Shown in pieces: positions 1-9,800 of a stretch of 64,000 bases of DNA. This DNA comes from Flavobacterium haoranii. GTDB lineage: Bacteria; Bacteroidota; Bacteroidia; Flavobacteriales; Flavobacteriaceae. Both the position numbers and the translations under genes were made by a program. Within the stretch, counting starts at the first letter, position 1. Each line of letters begins with the position of its first letter. The notes below the pieces were generated by a model that was not told the DNA's origin, searched no databases, and saw nothing but the letters and a program-made list of their open reading frames with translations. The stretch lies in the NCBI GenBank assembly GCA_003246205.1, contig QKBC01000005.1, positions 62,001-126,000 on the forward strand, written 5' to 3'.

Positions 1-285
1 GGTGGTAGTGGTTCAACTTTGGATGAAATCAGAGAAGCCATTTCTTACGGCGTAATCAAAATGAATATTGACACTGATCTACAATTTGCTTTTACAGAAG
101 GGATTCGTGATTATGTAACTTCTAAAATCGACTATCTAAGAACACAAATCGGAAATCCTGAAGGTTCGGATAGTCCAAACAAAAAATACTACGATCCTAG
201 AAAATGGGTTCGTGAAGGCGAAATAACTTTCAACAAACGTTTAGAGCAAGCATTTGCTGATTTAAATAACGTAAACACGTTATAA
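1..285 (+). CDS. fbaA: Class II fructose-bisphosphate aldolase, C-terminal part (5' end outside window)
   Basis: The reading frame is open from base 1 and leaves the last 94 residues of a class II (zinc-dependent) fructose-1,6-bisphosphate aldolase, the glycolytic/gluconeogenic enzyme that splits FBP into DHAP and glyceraldehyde 3-phosphate. The opening GGSGST is the phosphate-binding loop. It is followed by the family's VIKMNIDTDLQFAF stretch, whose Asn and Asp lie at the active site, and by the C-terminal YYDPRKWVREGE helix. The zinc-binding histidines lie upstream, outside the window. accD follows 81 bp downstream on the same strand. Confidence 0.93.
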   Translation, partial: GGSGSTLDEIREAISYGVIKMNIDTDLQFAFTEGIRDYVTSKIDYLRTQIGNPEGSDSPNKKYYDPRKWVREGEITFNKRLEQAFADLNNVNTL

Positions 286-320
286 AAACACAAAATATTA
301 ATCATTAATCGGTCGAGATT

Positions 321-342
321 TTAGCCGGAGCTTTCCGGCTAA
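321..342 (+). terminator. Perfect 9-bp hairpin between fbaA and accD
   Basis: TTAGCCGGA and TCCGGCTAA form a perfect inverted repeat with a 4-base loop. No T-tract follows, so it could be a weak terminator, an mRNA processing or stability hairpin, or an attenuator ahead of accD. Confidence 0.4.
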
Positions 343-366
343 TATTCTGACATCTAACTTAAGACT

Positions 367-1221
367 ATGGCTTGGTTTAAAAGAAAAGAAAAAGGTATAC
401 AAACTCCAACAGAAGAAAAAAAGGACGTACCTAAAGGCTTATGGTATAAATCACCAACCGGAAAAATTGTTGATACTGAAGAATTAGCTAAAAATCTTTG
501 GGTAAGTCCGGAAGACGATTTCCATGTGCGAATTGGAAGTGCCGAATATTTTGAAATTCTTTTTGACAATAATGAGTTCGAAGAATTAAACCCGAATATG
601 ACCTCAAAAGATCCTTTAAAGTTCGTTGATACCAAAAAATATAGCGATCGTTTAAAAGATGTAATGGCTAAAACCCATTTAAAAGATGCTGTCAGAACTG
701 CCGTTGGAAAATCTAAAGGTAAAGATTTGGTTATAGCTTGTATGGATTTTGCCTTTATCGGAGGTTCTATGGGAGCTGTTGTAGGTGAAAAAATAGTACG
801 AGCAATTGACTATTCGATCAAACACAATGTTCCTTTTTTAATGATCTCAAAATCCGGCGGGGCACGTATGATGGAAGCTGCTCAATCACTAATGCAATTA
901 GCTAAAACCTCAGCTAAATTGGTACAATTAGCTGAAGCAAAAATCCCTTATATTTCATTATGTACAGATCCTACGACCGGTGGTACTACAGCTTCGTATG
1001 CTATGTTAGGAGATATTAACATCGGTGAACCAGGAGCTTTAATCGGATTTGCCGGTCCACGTGTTGTAAGAGACACTACCGGAAAAGATCTACCGGAAGG
1101 TTTCCAAACCTCAGAGTTCTTATTAGAACATGGATTCCTTGACTTTATCATCCACAGAAAAGAGCTTAAAAACAGAGTAAATTTATATCTTGACTTAATT
1201 CTAAATCAAGAAATCAGATAA
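367..1221 (+). CDS. accD: Acetyl-CoA carboxylase carboxyltransferase, beta subunit
   Basis: 284 residues, the usual AccD length. AccD and AccA together move the carboxyl group from carboxybiotin to acetyl-CoA, giving malonyl-CoA for fatty acid synthesis in the cytoplasm. The crotonase-like carboxyltransferase core is clear: the SKSGGARM loop near residue 160, [16 protein letters not shown] near 200 and [14 protein letters not shown] near 220. The N-terminal region that in E. coli AccD carries a four-cysteine zinc finger is present, but the cysteine positions read S29-P-T-G32 and S47-P-E-D50, so no zinc site can form. accB and accC lie about 12 kb away on the other strand. The ATG at 367 begins [10 protein letters not shown], a normal start for this family. 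Confidence 0.96.
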   Translation: MAWFKRKEKGIQTPTEEKKDVPKGLWYKSPTGKIVDTEELAKNLWVSPEDDFHVRIGSAEYFEILFDNNEFEELNPNMTSKDPLKFVDTKKYSDRLKDVMAKTHLKDAVRTAVGKSKGKDLVIACMDFAFIGGSMGAVVGEKIVRAIDYSIKHNVPFLMISKSGGARMMEAAQSLMQLAKTSAKLVQLAEAKIPYISLCTDPTTGGTTASYAMLGDINIGEPGALIGFAGPRVVRDTTGKDLPEGFQTSEFLLEHGFLDFIIHRKELKNRVNLYLDLILNQEIR

Positions 1222-1222
1222 T

Positions 1223-1252
1223 AAAAAAACCGCTCAATGAGTGGTTTTTTTA
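1223..1252 (+). terminator. Terminator after accD
   Basis: A CCGCTC/GAGTGG stem (one G-T pair) with a 3-base loop is flanked by an A-run and a T-run, so it can serve accD and possibly the convergent gene on the other strand. Confidence 0.8.
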
Positions 1253-1294
1253 TTTTTAACAATTTTGTAAATAAAATTATGTCATTACTAGAAA

Positions 1295-1735
1295 TTAATA
1301 CTTATGACTTACATTAACATCTTGGTAAATTTGCATTAGCACTAATGTGCCTATTACACAAGAAGCAACTCCCTCAAAGAATAGCACTCCACAATATTGT
1401 AGAATACTTACTTTACCCACAAAAAAGAAAGTATTAGATAAGGTGTTTAGATACGTTTCTCCTCCTTTTAAATAAATAAAAATGATAAGGCCAACGATTC
1501 CTAAAAAAACACCTAAAACTCCAGTAATGAAGCCAGAAAAAAAGTTTTCAAAATAGTCTATTTTACCTTTTAAGTAACTTTCTCTTATGGTTTTACGAAT
1601 ACCGTACAAAACGATAAATGCATTTAAAGCTCTTAAGTAATTTTTACTTGCTAAACCCAAAAAATCCATTGCTAGGAAAAACAAAGCAATTCCTATAAAA
1701 ATTAGAACTGCATTTTTTAAAACTGAATTATTCAT
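1295..1735 (-). CDS. Small four-helix membrane protein (DUF4199-like)
   Basis: 146 residues, mostly hydrophobic, with about four membrane segments: residues 5-25, a second near 30-45, then near 65-90 and near 105-130. A charged cytoplasmic-type loop (KTIRESYLKGKIDYFENF) lies between the second and third. The layout resembles the small DUF4199-type membrane proteins common in Bacteroidota, which have no known function. I chose the ATG giving MNNSVLKNAV; an alternative start lies three codons upstream. It stands alone, convergent with accD and downstream of a terminator. Confidence 0.6.
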   Translation of the reverse strand: MNNSVLKNAVLIFIGIALFFLAMDFLGLASKNYLRALNAFIVLYGIRKTIRESYLKGKIDYFENFFSGFITGVLGVFLGIVGLIIFIYLKGGETYLNTLSNTFFFVGKVSILQYCGVLFFEGVASCVIGTLVLMQIYQDVNVSHKY

Positions 1736-1857
1736 GACTAACAAAATTTAAACTATAAAGTTACAAAATATCAATATAAAACATTGATAATCAATACATA
1801 AAATTACGTTAAATTAAAATCAGTATCTCTATTTTACTAAAAAATATTTCCTCACAA

Positions 1858-1898
1858 AAAAATAAAAAGCTAAAGCCAACTTTAAAAGTTGGCTTTAG
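1858..1898 (-). terminator. Terminator after the AIM24-family gene
   Basis: CTAAAGCCAAC pairs with GTTGGCTTTAG (11 bp, no mismatch). On the minus strand the stem is followed by a long T-rich run, so it ends the transcript from the gene at 1918-2718. Confidence 0.85.
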
Positions 1899-1917
1899 TA
1901 TGTTATATTAATTATAA

Positions 1918-2718
1918 TTAAAAACGATTATCGCCATCTAACAGATTTCCTAAACCACCAAGTAAACTTCCTTCACCTTTATCTTTTCCACCCATTTGAG
2001 GAGCTGCCTGAATAACTCTATCTGCTAGTCTACTAAACGGTAAAGATTGAATATAAGCGACTCCTGGACCTCTCAATGTAGCATAAAACATTCCTTCTCC
2101 TCCAAAAATAGTATTTTTAATTCCTCCTATAAATTCAATATCATAATGTACGTCTTTAGTAAAACCTACAATACAACCTGTATCCACTTTTAAAATTTCA
2201 CCGGATTGCAACTCTTTTCTTGCCAAAGTTCCTCCGGCATGAACAAAGGCCATTCCGTCTCCTTCCAGCTTCTGCATAATGAATCCTTCACCTCCGAACA
2301 AGCCTCGACCTAATTTCTTTGAAAATTCAATTCCTACTGAAACTCCTTTGGCAGCACATAAAAAAGCATCTTTCTGACATATAAATCTACCACCGTATTT
2401 TTGTAGATCTATCGGAACTATTTTACCGGGATATGGCGATGCAAAAGAAACCTTCTTCTTACCGAAATCCACATTTTGATAAGCCGTCATGAATAAACTT
2501 TCACCTGTTAAAACGCGTTTCCCGGCAGACAACAATTTTCCGAAGATCCCGCTTGTCTGATTGCTTCCGTCACCGAAAATAGTTTCCATTTTAATACCAT
2601 TATCCATCATCATAAAACTTCCGGCCTCAGCAACTACAACTTCCTGCGGATCTAATTCAATTTCAACATATTGCATTTCTTCACCATAAATATGGTAGTC
2701 AATTTCGTGTGATGTCAT
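1918..2718 (-). CDS. TIGR00266 / AIM24 family protein
   Basis: 266 residues. The protein has the glycine-rich repeated beta pattern of the TIGR00266/AIM24 (DUF124) family: [16 protein letters not shown] near residue 32, [23 protein letters not shown] near 145 and [23 protein letters not shown] near 208. The fold is a trimeric double-stranded beta-helix; the bacterial biochemical role is unknown. No signal peptide or membrane segment is seen, so it should be cytoplasmic. A glycine-rich tail ([20 protein letters not shown]) closes it. It is a single-gene transcript with its own terminator. Confidence 0.85.
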   Translation of the reverse strand: MTSHEIDYHIYGEEMQYVEIELDPQEVVVAEAGSFMMMDNGIKMETIFGDGSNQTSGIFGKLLSAGKRVLTGESLFMTAYQNVDFGKKKVSFASPYPGKIVPIDLQKYGGRFICQKDAFLCAAKGVSVGIEFSKKLGRGLFGGEGFIMQKLEGDGMAFVHAGGTLARKELQSGEILKVDTGCIVGFTKDVHYDIEFIGGIKNTIFGGEGMFYATLRGPGVAYIQSLPFSRLADRVIQAAPQMGGKDKGEGSLLGGLGNLLDGDNRF

Positions 2719-2812
2719 GATTCTTGATTTTTGTTAATTAGTCGTAAGGTACAAAGAATTGTTACCAAATATTTTTGGCGAACAACAATAATCGCCCTTT
2801 AAGATAATTCCA

Positions 2813-3553
2813 TTAATAATCCAAGTTCACGTAACCTATATATCTACTAATTGTTTTTTTACGACGATTCATATACGGTGTAGAACGCAATGGATTATAT
2901 TTACGAGGATTAGGCAAAATAGCTGCGATTCCGGCTGCTTCATAACGCGATAAATTTCGGGCTTCTTTATGGTACCAATGTCTGGATGCTGCTTCTGCTC
3001 CATAAACTCCATCGCCCATTTCAATACTATTTAAGTACACCTCCATGATACGCTTTTTACTCCAGAAAATTTCAATTAAAACCGTAAAATAGGCTTCAAA
3101 TCCTTTCCTAACATAGCTACGACCCGGCCATAAAAAAACATTCTTAGCCGTTTGTTGCGAAATCGTACTTCCTCCTTTTATCTTTTTCCCATTTTGATTT
3201 CCTTCAAAAGCTTTTTGCATAGCTGTAAAATCAAATCCGCTATGCTCTAAAAAACGTCCGTCTTCACTAGCAATAACTGCTTTTTGTAAATTAGGTGAAA
3301 TATATTCGATAGCCACCCAATGGTGAGAACAAGTCATTTCTTTTCCGGCATTTTTTTGTTCTATTGCTCTAATTGCCATTAAAGGTGTATAGGGAACCGG
3401 AACAAACTTGTATAGCAGCACAAAAAAGATACAAACTACATTAAACCAAAGAATAAACTTCAAGACAAAACGAAATAATTTTTGCCTAAAAGTTCTCTTT
3501 ACCGGTTTTTTTACTGGCTTCTTTTTAGATGTCGCCGTTTTTTTTGTTGCCAT
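2813..3553 (-). CDS. mtgA: Monofunctional biosynthetic peptidoglycan transglycosylase
   Basis: 246 residues. A very basic N-terminus (about 30 residues, many Lys) leads to one membrane anchor near residues 30-50 and then a glycosyltransferase family 51 domain. The catalytic-glutamate motif ASEDGRFLEHSGFD and the GGSTISQQTAKN motif are both present, and RIMEVYLNSIEMGDGVYG follows. It polymerises lipid II into glycan strands at the outer face of the inner membrane and has no transpeptidase domain. Its start codon directly abuts the stop of the FAD oxidoreductase gene, so it is translated as part of the run DedA, oxidoreductase, mtgA. Confidence 0.93.
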   Translation of the reverse strand: MATKKTATSKKKPVKKPVKRTFRQKLFRFVLKFILWFNVVCIFFVLLYKFVPVPYTPLMAIRAIEQKNAGKEMTCSHHWVAIEYISPNLQKAVIASEDGRFLEHSGFDFTAMQKAFEGNQNGKKIKGGSTISQQTAKNVFLWPGRSYVRKGFEAYFTVLIEIFWSKKRIMEVYLNSIEMGDGVYGAEAASRHWYHKEARNLSRYEAAGIAAILPNPRKYNPLRSTPYMNRRKKTISRYIGYVNLDY

Positions 3554-4669
3554 TTATAGTAAATCTGCTAATTCTTTTCCAACTAAACTTCCTATTGCCA
3601 CGCCCATTCCTCCTAATCGAACACCGCAATAAACATTTTGCGAAAGTATTTTTACAATAGGTTTCTTATGACTTCCTACTCCCATTATCCCACTCCACCG
3701 ATGTTCTATCTCGAAATTTTGACGCGGTAAAATTACATCTTTTAGTAATTGCTCTAACTGATCTTGAATAATTTTTGTTTGTCCAAATTCGGTCGTAGTT
3801 TCACCTTCAAAATCAAGATTTCTACCACCTCCGAAAAGAATCCTATTTTCGACATTTCTGAAATAGTAATATCCTCTATCCAAATGAAAAGTCCCTTTAA
3901 TCGACAGATTTTCTATAGGCTTAGTTATCAAGACTTGAGCTCGGGCCGGCTTGATATCACCTTCTATTAATTCAGAAGCAAACCCGTTTGTAGCCAACAA
4001 TAATTTATTTGTATAAAAAGAGATTCCGTTTGTAATAATCTCAACTTTGCTATCCAAATCATGGAAAGTTGTAACATTTTGTTGATTCAGGATTAAAATA
4101 TCACTTGCTATCGCTTTTTTTAACAAAGCTTGCATCATATTCCCTGTATCGATCTGACCTTCAAAAGAATTATAGATTAAATAATTAAAGACATTTTGAA
4201 AGCCAAAATCATTATTCTTTTTAACAAAAACTTTTTCCTTAAAGATCGGACTTAAAATTTGATTTACCGATGAAACTTGATTTGCACATTCTTCGAAAAA
4301 AGCTTCGTCATGTTGTAAAAACAATTCATAGCCTCCATATTGTCTGAAATCTAAAATTTTGTCTCCTAAATTTTCGCGAAGCAATTGTAGTCCATTCCAT
4401 CTTTTTTCCACCAAAGCGGCTACGTCTTCTTCTGTATGTGTTTTTAAGTCATCTAAAATTTCGGAAATACTCCCAAAACAAGCAAATCCTGCATTTTTAG
4501 TACTGGCTCCTTGCGGTAATATTCCTTTTTCTAAAATCAATATCTTGGCTTTAGGAAAACGTTGCCTTAGTTCTATTGCGCAATGCAATCCGACGATTCC
4601 ACTTCCTACAATAGTAAAATCAACATTGGTAAACCAATTTTTTAACTCCCAATAACTTAACGGCATCAT
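3554..4669 (-). CDS. FAD-dependent oxidoreductase (DAO family)
   Basis: 371 residues. A Rossmann FAD-binding motif, VGSGIVGLHCAIELR, lies near residue 21, followed by the ELRQRFPKAKILILEKG strand with its acidic ribose-binding end. The mid-protein NKLLLATNGFASEL and the C-terminal GVRLGGMGVAIGSLVGKELA complete the D-amino-acid-oxidase-like (PF01266) pattern. Family members oxidise amines of amino acids or related compounds; the substrate here cannot be read from sequence. The start (ATGATG; the second ATG is also possible) overlaps the stop of the DedA gene, and the stop abuts mtgA, so the three are co-translated. Confidence 0.85.
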   Translation of the reverse strand: MMPLSYWELKNWFTNVDFTIVGSGIVGLHCAIELRQRFPKAKILILEKGILPQGASTKNAGFACFGSISEILDDLKTHTEEDVAALVEKRWNGLQLLRENLGDKILDFRQYGGYELFLQHDEAFFEECANQVSSVNQILSPIFKEKVFVKKNNDFGFQNVFNYLIYNSFEGQIDTGNMMQALLKKAIASDILILNQQNVTTFHDLDSKVEIITNGISFYTNKLLLATNGFASELIEGDIKPARAQVLITKPIENLSIKGTFHLDRGYYYFRNVENRILFGGGRNLDFEGETTTEFGQTKIIQDQLEQLLKDVILPRQNFEIEHRWSGIMGVGSHKKPIVKILSQNVYCGVRLGGMGVAIGSLVGKELADLL

Positions 4670-5355
4670 TCCGTTTTAGATTTATTTTTAGCCGATTTGA
4701 TAGCTTTCATTAATAAAGGAAAAGTAGTTATGGCGATAAGAATGAAAATAATCTTTTCAATATGTTTTTTCAAATCCAGGTCAAATTCTTCTAAAAACAA
4801 ACCATACAAATAATGTCCCGCAAAAACTAAAATAAACGACCACATGACAGAACTCAACACATTATAAAACATAAACCGCGTTTTCTTCATGTGAACAATT
4901 CCTGCAATAATCGGGACAAATGTTCTTATTATGGGCAAAAAACGAGCAAAAATAATAGCTTTTCCACCATGTCTTTCAAAAAATGTCTGTGATTCATACA
5001 GGTATTTTTTCTTAAAGAAAAAACTATCTTCTTTTTGGTATAAAAATTGTCCGCTACGCGCTCCGAACCAATAGCCGAATATATTTCCTAAAGTAGCTGC
5101 CGCTGCAATCAACAAGCCTAAAATCGTAACATTAGAAAAATCACTCGGTATATAAAAAAAGGTTTCCACCAATTCTCTTGAATAGATTCCGGATAAAAAC
5201 AACAAGCTATCGCCGGGAAGAAAAAAACCGGCAAACAAGCCCGTTTCGGCAAACACGATAAACAAAACCATATAGATTCCAACATGAATTCCTCCGATTT
5301 CCATCGTGATGTAAAATTCAGGATTAAATAATTTGGTCCAGTGAAAATTTTCCAT
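4666..5355 (-). CDS. DedA / SNARE-associated family membrane protein
   Basis: 229 residues. It shows the DedA signature: an E-x-G-L-x-x-G-F-F-L-P-G-D-S-L-L segment near residue 38, G-N-x-x-G-Y-x-x-G near 90, and F-x-R-F-x-P-x-x-R-T-F-x-P-x-x-A-G near 130-150, the Arg/Pro re-entrant motif. DedA proteins are inner-membrane phospholipid (undecaprenyl-phosphate or phosphatidylethanolamine) flippases or transporters. Placement next to mtgA would suit a role in recycling the lipid carrier; that link is inference. It overlaps the oxidoreductase gene by 4 bp and starts 1 bp after the symporter stop. Confidence 0.9.
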   Translation of the reverse strand: MENFHWTKLFNPEFYITMEIGGIHVGIYMVLFIVFAETGLFAGFFLPGDSLLFLSGIYSRELVETFFYIPSDFSNVTILGLLIAAAATLGNIFGYWFGARSGQFLYQKEDSFFFKKKYLYESQTFFERHGGKAIIFARFLPIIRTFVPIIAGIVHMKKTRFMFYNVLSSVMWSFILVFAGHYLYGLFLEEFDLDLKKHIEKIIFILIAITTFPLLMKAIKSAKNKSKTE

Positions 5356-5356
5356 A

Positions 5357-6619
5357 TCAAGCTAATTTATCTACCGATTTTGCCACAACCATTGAAACCG
5401 CTGCATCTCCGGTTACATTTACCGTAGTTCTACACATATCTAAAGGCCTATCAATTGCAAATATCAAAGCTAATCCTGCTTCGGGAATTCCGGCTTGCGC
5501 CAAAACAATCACTAACATTACCATTCCTGCTCCCGGAACAGCAGCACTTCCTATAGAAGCTAAAGTAGCAGTAGTAATAATTCCTAACTGAACTCCTAAG
5601 CTTAAATCCATACCAAATGCCTGCGCTATAAAAACCGCTGCTACTGCTTGGTACAAACTGGTTCCATCCATATTAATAGTAGCTCCTATTGGCAATACAA
5701 AACTCGCTACTTCATCGTCTACTCCTAAATTATCTACTACCCGCTCCATTGTAACCGGCAACGTTGCAGCACTTGAACTTGTCGAAAAAGCTAATAATTG
5801 GGCCGGAGAAATTCCGTTGAAGAAGTATTTTGGTGATTTTCCTGCCAAAACTTTTACTAAAAACATATAGACTAATATCATTATGCCTAAACCTATTAAG
5901 ACAGTTATGCCATACATTCCTAACGCTTTAAACAAATCAAAACTAGGCGATTCAGCTACTAATGATGCTAAAAGAGCAAAAACCCCTAACGGAGCGGCTA
6001 ACATGATAATATCTATCATTTTCAGAATCACTTCATTAAATCCATCAAAAAAAGCTTTGACCGGAGCAGCTTGATCTTGCGGAATCAAGATTAAAGCAAT
6101 CCCAAAAAAAACAGCAAAGAAGATAACTTGTAACATATTACCATTATCAGAAGCTGCTTTTACTATGTTACTTGGTACTATATCTTCTAATGCCTGTAAA
6201 GGGCCCGTTTCACTTTGTTCTTCTGCGGCCATGATTTTAGAATTAGCATCACTGGCATAATTTCCTACTAATTCCGTACGCGTCTGCTTTGAAATATAAC
6301 TTCCCGGCTTTATTATATTAACGATAACCAATCCGATAGAAACTGCCAGAACAGTAGTCAACACATATAACCCTATTGTTCTTCCTCCCATCTGGGATAG
6401 TTTAGAAATATCTTTTAAATCGGAAACTCCTTTTATCAAAGAAGCCAAAATTAAAGGAACTGCTATCAATTTTAATAAATTGATAAAAATATTACCGAAT
6501 GGTTTAATCCAGTCTACAATAATTTCTTTTCCCCAACTAAATTGTATCAAAACAACGGCAAAAAGAACTCCCAGGATCATCCCTAAAAGTATTTGCCAGT
6601 GTAATGCTAGTTTCCTCAT
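5357..6619 (-). CDS. Dicarboxylate/amino acid:cation symporter (DAACS family)
   Basis: 420 residues with about eight membrane helices and two re-entrant loops, the layout of the glutamate/aspartate transporter family (GltP, DctA, GltPh). Visible signatures are the serine-rich hairpin AFSTSSSAATLPVT near residue 276, the NMDGT motif near 310, and DRPLDMCRTTVNVTGDAA near 385-400, whose Asp, Arg, Thr and Asn contact the substrate carboxylates. It imports C4-dicarboxylates or acidic amino acids with Na+ or H+. It is the first gene of a minus-strand run with DedA and divergent from the secreted protease. Confidence 0.92.
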   Translation of the reverse strand: MRKLALHWQILLGMILGVLFAVVLIQFSWGKEIIVDWIKPFGNIFINLLKLIAVPLILASLIKGVSDLKDISKLSQMGGRTIGLYVLTTVLAVSIGLVIVNIIKPGSYISKQTRTELVGNYASDANSKIMAAEEQSETGPLQALEDIVPSNIVKAASDNGNMLQVIFFAVFFGIALILIPQDQAAPVKAFFDGFNEVILKMIDIIMLAAPLGVFALLASLVAESPSFDLFKALGMYGITVLIGLGIMILVYMFLVKVLAGKSPKYFFNGISPAQLLAFSTSSSAATLPVTMERVVDNLGVDDEVASFVLPIGATINMDGTSLYQAVAAVFIAQAFGMDLSLGVQLGIITTATLASIGSAAVPGAGMVMLVIVLAQAGIPEAGLALIFAIDRPLDMCRTTVNVTGDAAVSMVVAKSVDKLA

Positions 6620-6813
6620 AATGATTGATTGATATATTAAGCTGTGAAAATACGGATATTTTTCAAATTACACTCAAACACAGGTTAACTAATTATGCAA
6701 TATTCTAACATAATTTATCTTCAAATTGTAATAAACATAGTTTATTTTTATTGTTTTGTTATATTTTAACAAAATATACATTAAAAATGTAACAATTTTA
6801 ACATCAAAATAAA

Positions 6814-6821
6814 TACATTTG
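6814..6821 (+). promoter_or_regulatory. Putative -7 box for the secreted protease
   Basis: TACATTTG fits the Bacteroidota -7 consensus TAnnTTTG and lies 29 bp before the ATG at 6851. No convincing TTTG -33 box is seen, so this is a moderate call. The rest of the divergent gap 6620-6850 is very AT-rich, with no other feature that I recognise. Confidence 0.45.
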
Positions 6822-6850
6822 ATTTCATAATTAACCTTAACTATTTATTT

Positions 6851-9800
6851 ATGAAACGAAAAATTTTAGGAATTGCCCTACTAGCGATTTCTTCCTTTGC
6901 CATAGGGCAAAACGGAGATTCATTCTGGTCCAAAACCCAGACAAAAACTACTTCTGAAATAATTCAGAACAAGAGAACAATTCAAAATCCAAAGCTTTTT
7001 GAGCTGGATATGGTCAAGATGAGACAAAAGTTAAACCACTTATCTCACAAAATAACTTCTGTAAACGAATCCAACATAATACTCTCTTTCCCAAATGCAG
7101 AAGGAACTCTCGAAAACTTTAAAATAATTGAATATTCCGTTATGGATCCTGATCTGGCAAACCGCTATCCGGAAATTAAATCATATATCGGACAAGGAAT
7201 AGAAAACCCGGGAGCAACAATTTACCTTAGTATTTCGCCCCTTGGTTTCCAATCTATGACCTTATATCCTGATCAATCGGCTCAATTCATTGAACCTTAT
7301 ACTTCTGATCTATCTTCTTATACTGTTTACAGAAAAGCAGATAAGAAACAAGCTTTTTCCAAATTTGAATGTACTGTAATCGATAGAGTAAATCAATCAG
7401 TAGTGACCGGAGCCCAATTACGTCCTAATGCAGACGATTCAACACTCAGAACATTCCGCTTAGCCATGTCTGTAACAGGTGAATATACTGCCTACTTCGG
7501 AGGAACCAAAGCAAATGCTTTAGCTGCTATCAACAATACCATGACACGTGTTAACGGTGTTTTTGAAAAAGACTTTGGCGTTCGCTTAGTTTTGATTTCA
7601 AATACTGATTCAGTTATTTATACCAATTCATCAACTGATCCTTATTCACCTTCAAGCAGTATGTCTAATTGGAATTCACAATTACAATCGACTTTGACTA
7701 GTGTAATTGGCGAATCTAATTATGATATCGGGCACCTATTCGGAAAAGACGGTGGTGGTGGAAATGCCGGTTGTATCGGTTGTGTTTGTGTAGACGGACA
7801 AAAAGGTAGCGGATACACCTCTCCGGCTGACGGAATTCCGTCAGGTGATAACTTTGACATCGATTACGTGGCTCACGAATTAGGACATCAATTAGGCGCT
7901 AATCATACTTTTTCCATGAGTAATGAAGGTACAGGTGCTAATATGGAACCAGGATCTGGATCAACTATTATGGGTTATGCCGGAATCACTTCTCAAGATA
8001 TTCAAGCACATTCCGATGCCTACTTCCATGCTATCAGTATCCAACAGGTAACCAATAACATCAAAGCAAAATCTTGTCCTACCTTAACCAGTACCGGAAA
8101 TAGTGTTCCGACTGCAAATGCAGGATCAGACTACACCATTCCTAAAAGTACTCCATTTATGTTAACCGGTTCCGGTACAGATGCTAACGGAGACGCTCTT
8201 ACTTATTGTTGGGAACAAATGGATAATGCTTCTAGTTCACAAACAGGAGCCAGTTCAGCCGCAAGTGCTACAAAAACCAGCGGGCCTAATTTCAGATCTT
8301 ATACGCCAACAACATCACCTACTCGCTATTTCCCAATGATGTCGAGAGTTTTAGCAGGTGCTACAACAACTTCAGGCTCGGAAATCACTGTTGAAGCTCT
8401 TTCTTCAGTAGCCAGAACTCTGAATTTCAGATTTACAGTTAGAGATAACAGAGCAAGCGGGTCGGCTAACAATAGTGATGATATGGTAGTAACTGTAAAT
8501 GGTACAGCAGGACCATTTGTTATTACAGCTCCTAATACCGCTGTAACATACACAGGCGGAAGCACACAAACAATCACATGGAATGTTGCAGGAACTACCT
8601 CTAATGGTGTAAACTGTGCCAATGTTGATATTTTACTTTCCACAGACGGAGGAAGTAACTGGACAACTCTTTTAGCCGCTACAACCAATGACGGAACTCA
8701 AGATGTTACTATACCAAACACTCCTTCCTCACAATGTAGAATTATGATTAAAGGAACCAATCATATCTTCTTTGATGTTTCCAATACCAATTTTACTATT
8801 ACTGCCGGAACAGGAAATGATACAACAGCGCCAAGTGCTCCAACCAACTTAGCAGCTTCCGGAACTACACAAACTACTACTAATTTAACTTGGACTGCTT
8901 CTACCGACAATGTAGCAGTAACAGGTTATAATGTATATCAAAACGGAACTCAAATCGGGACTTCATCTACAACATCTTATAGTGTTACCGGATTAACAGC
9001 TTCAACTACTTATAGTTTTACAGTTAAAGCTAAAGATGCTGCAGGCAATATATCCAGTACAAGCAACACAGCAAATGTTACCACATTAGCCGGTTCTACT
9101 ACACCAACATATTGTACTTCTCAAGGAAATACGGTTACAGATGAATATATCGGAAGAGTTCAATTAAATACTATTAATAACTCATCAGGTGATGGAGGTG
9201 GTTATTCTGATTTCACTTCTATCTCTACAAACCTTACAAAGGGAACTGCTTATACTATTACCGTTACTCCTACTTGGACCGGAACTGTTTATAGCGAGGG
9301 TTATGCTGTATGGATTGACTATAACCAAAACGGAAGTTTTGACGATTCAGGTGAATTGGTTTGGAGCAATGCTGCTAGCAAAACAACTCCGGTTTCGGGA
9401 ACTTTCACTATACCAACAACAGCTATAAGCGGAGCAACTCGAATGAGAGTTTCTATGAAATATAACGGAATCCCGACTTCATGTGAAACTTTCTCTTATG
9501 GAGAAGTTGAAGATTACACAGTTAATCTAACTGCCGGAACTGCAGATACTACAGCTCCTTCTGCTCCTACACTTTCAGCAAGCGGAACAACTCAAACCAC
9601 CACTAATTTAAGTTGGACTGCTTCAACTGACAACGTTGGTGTAACAGGATATAATGTTTACCAAAACGGAAGTCAGATCGGAACAACAACAACTGCTACG
9701 TCTTATAGTGTTACCGGATTAACAGCTTCAACTACATACAGTTTCACTGTAAAAGCTAAAGATGCTGCCGGAAACTTATCAGCTTCAAGTAATACAGTTA

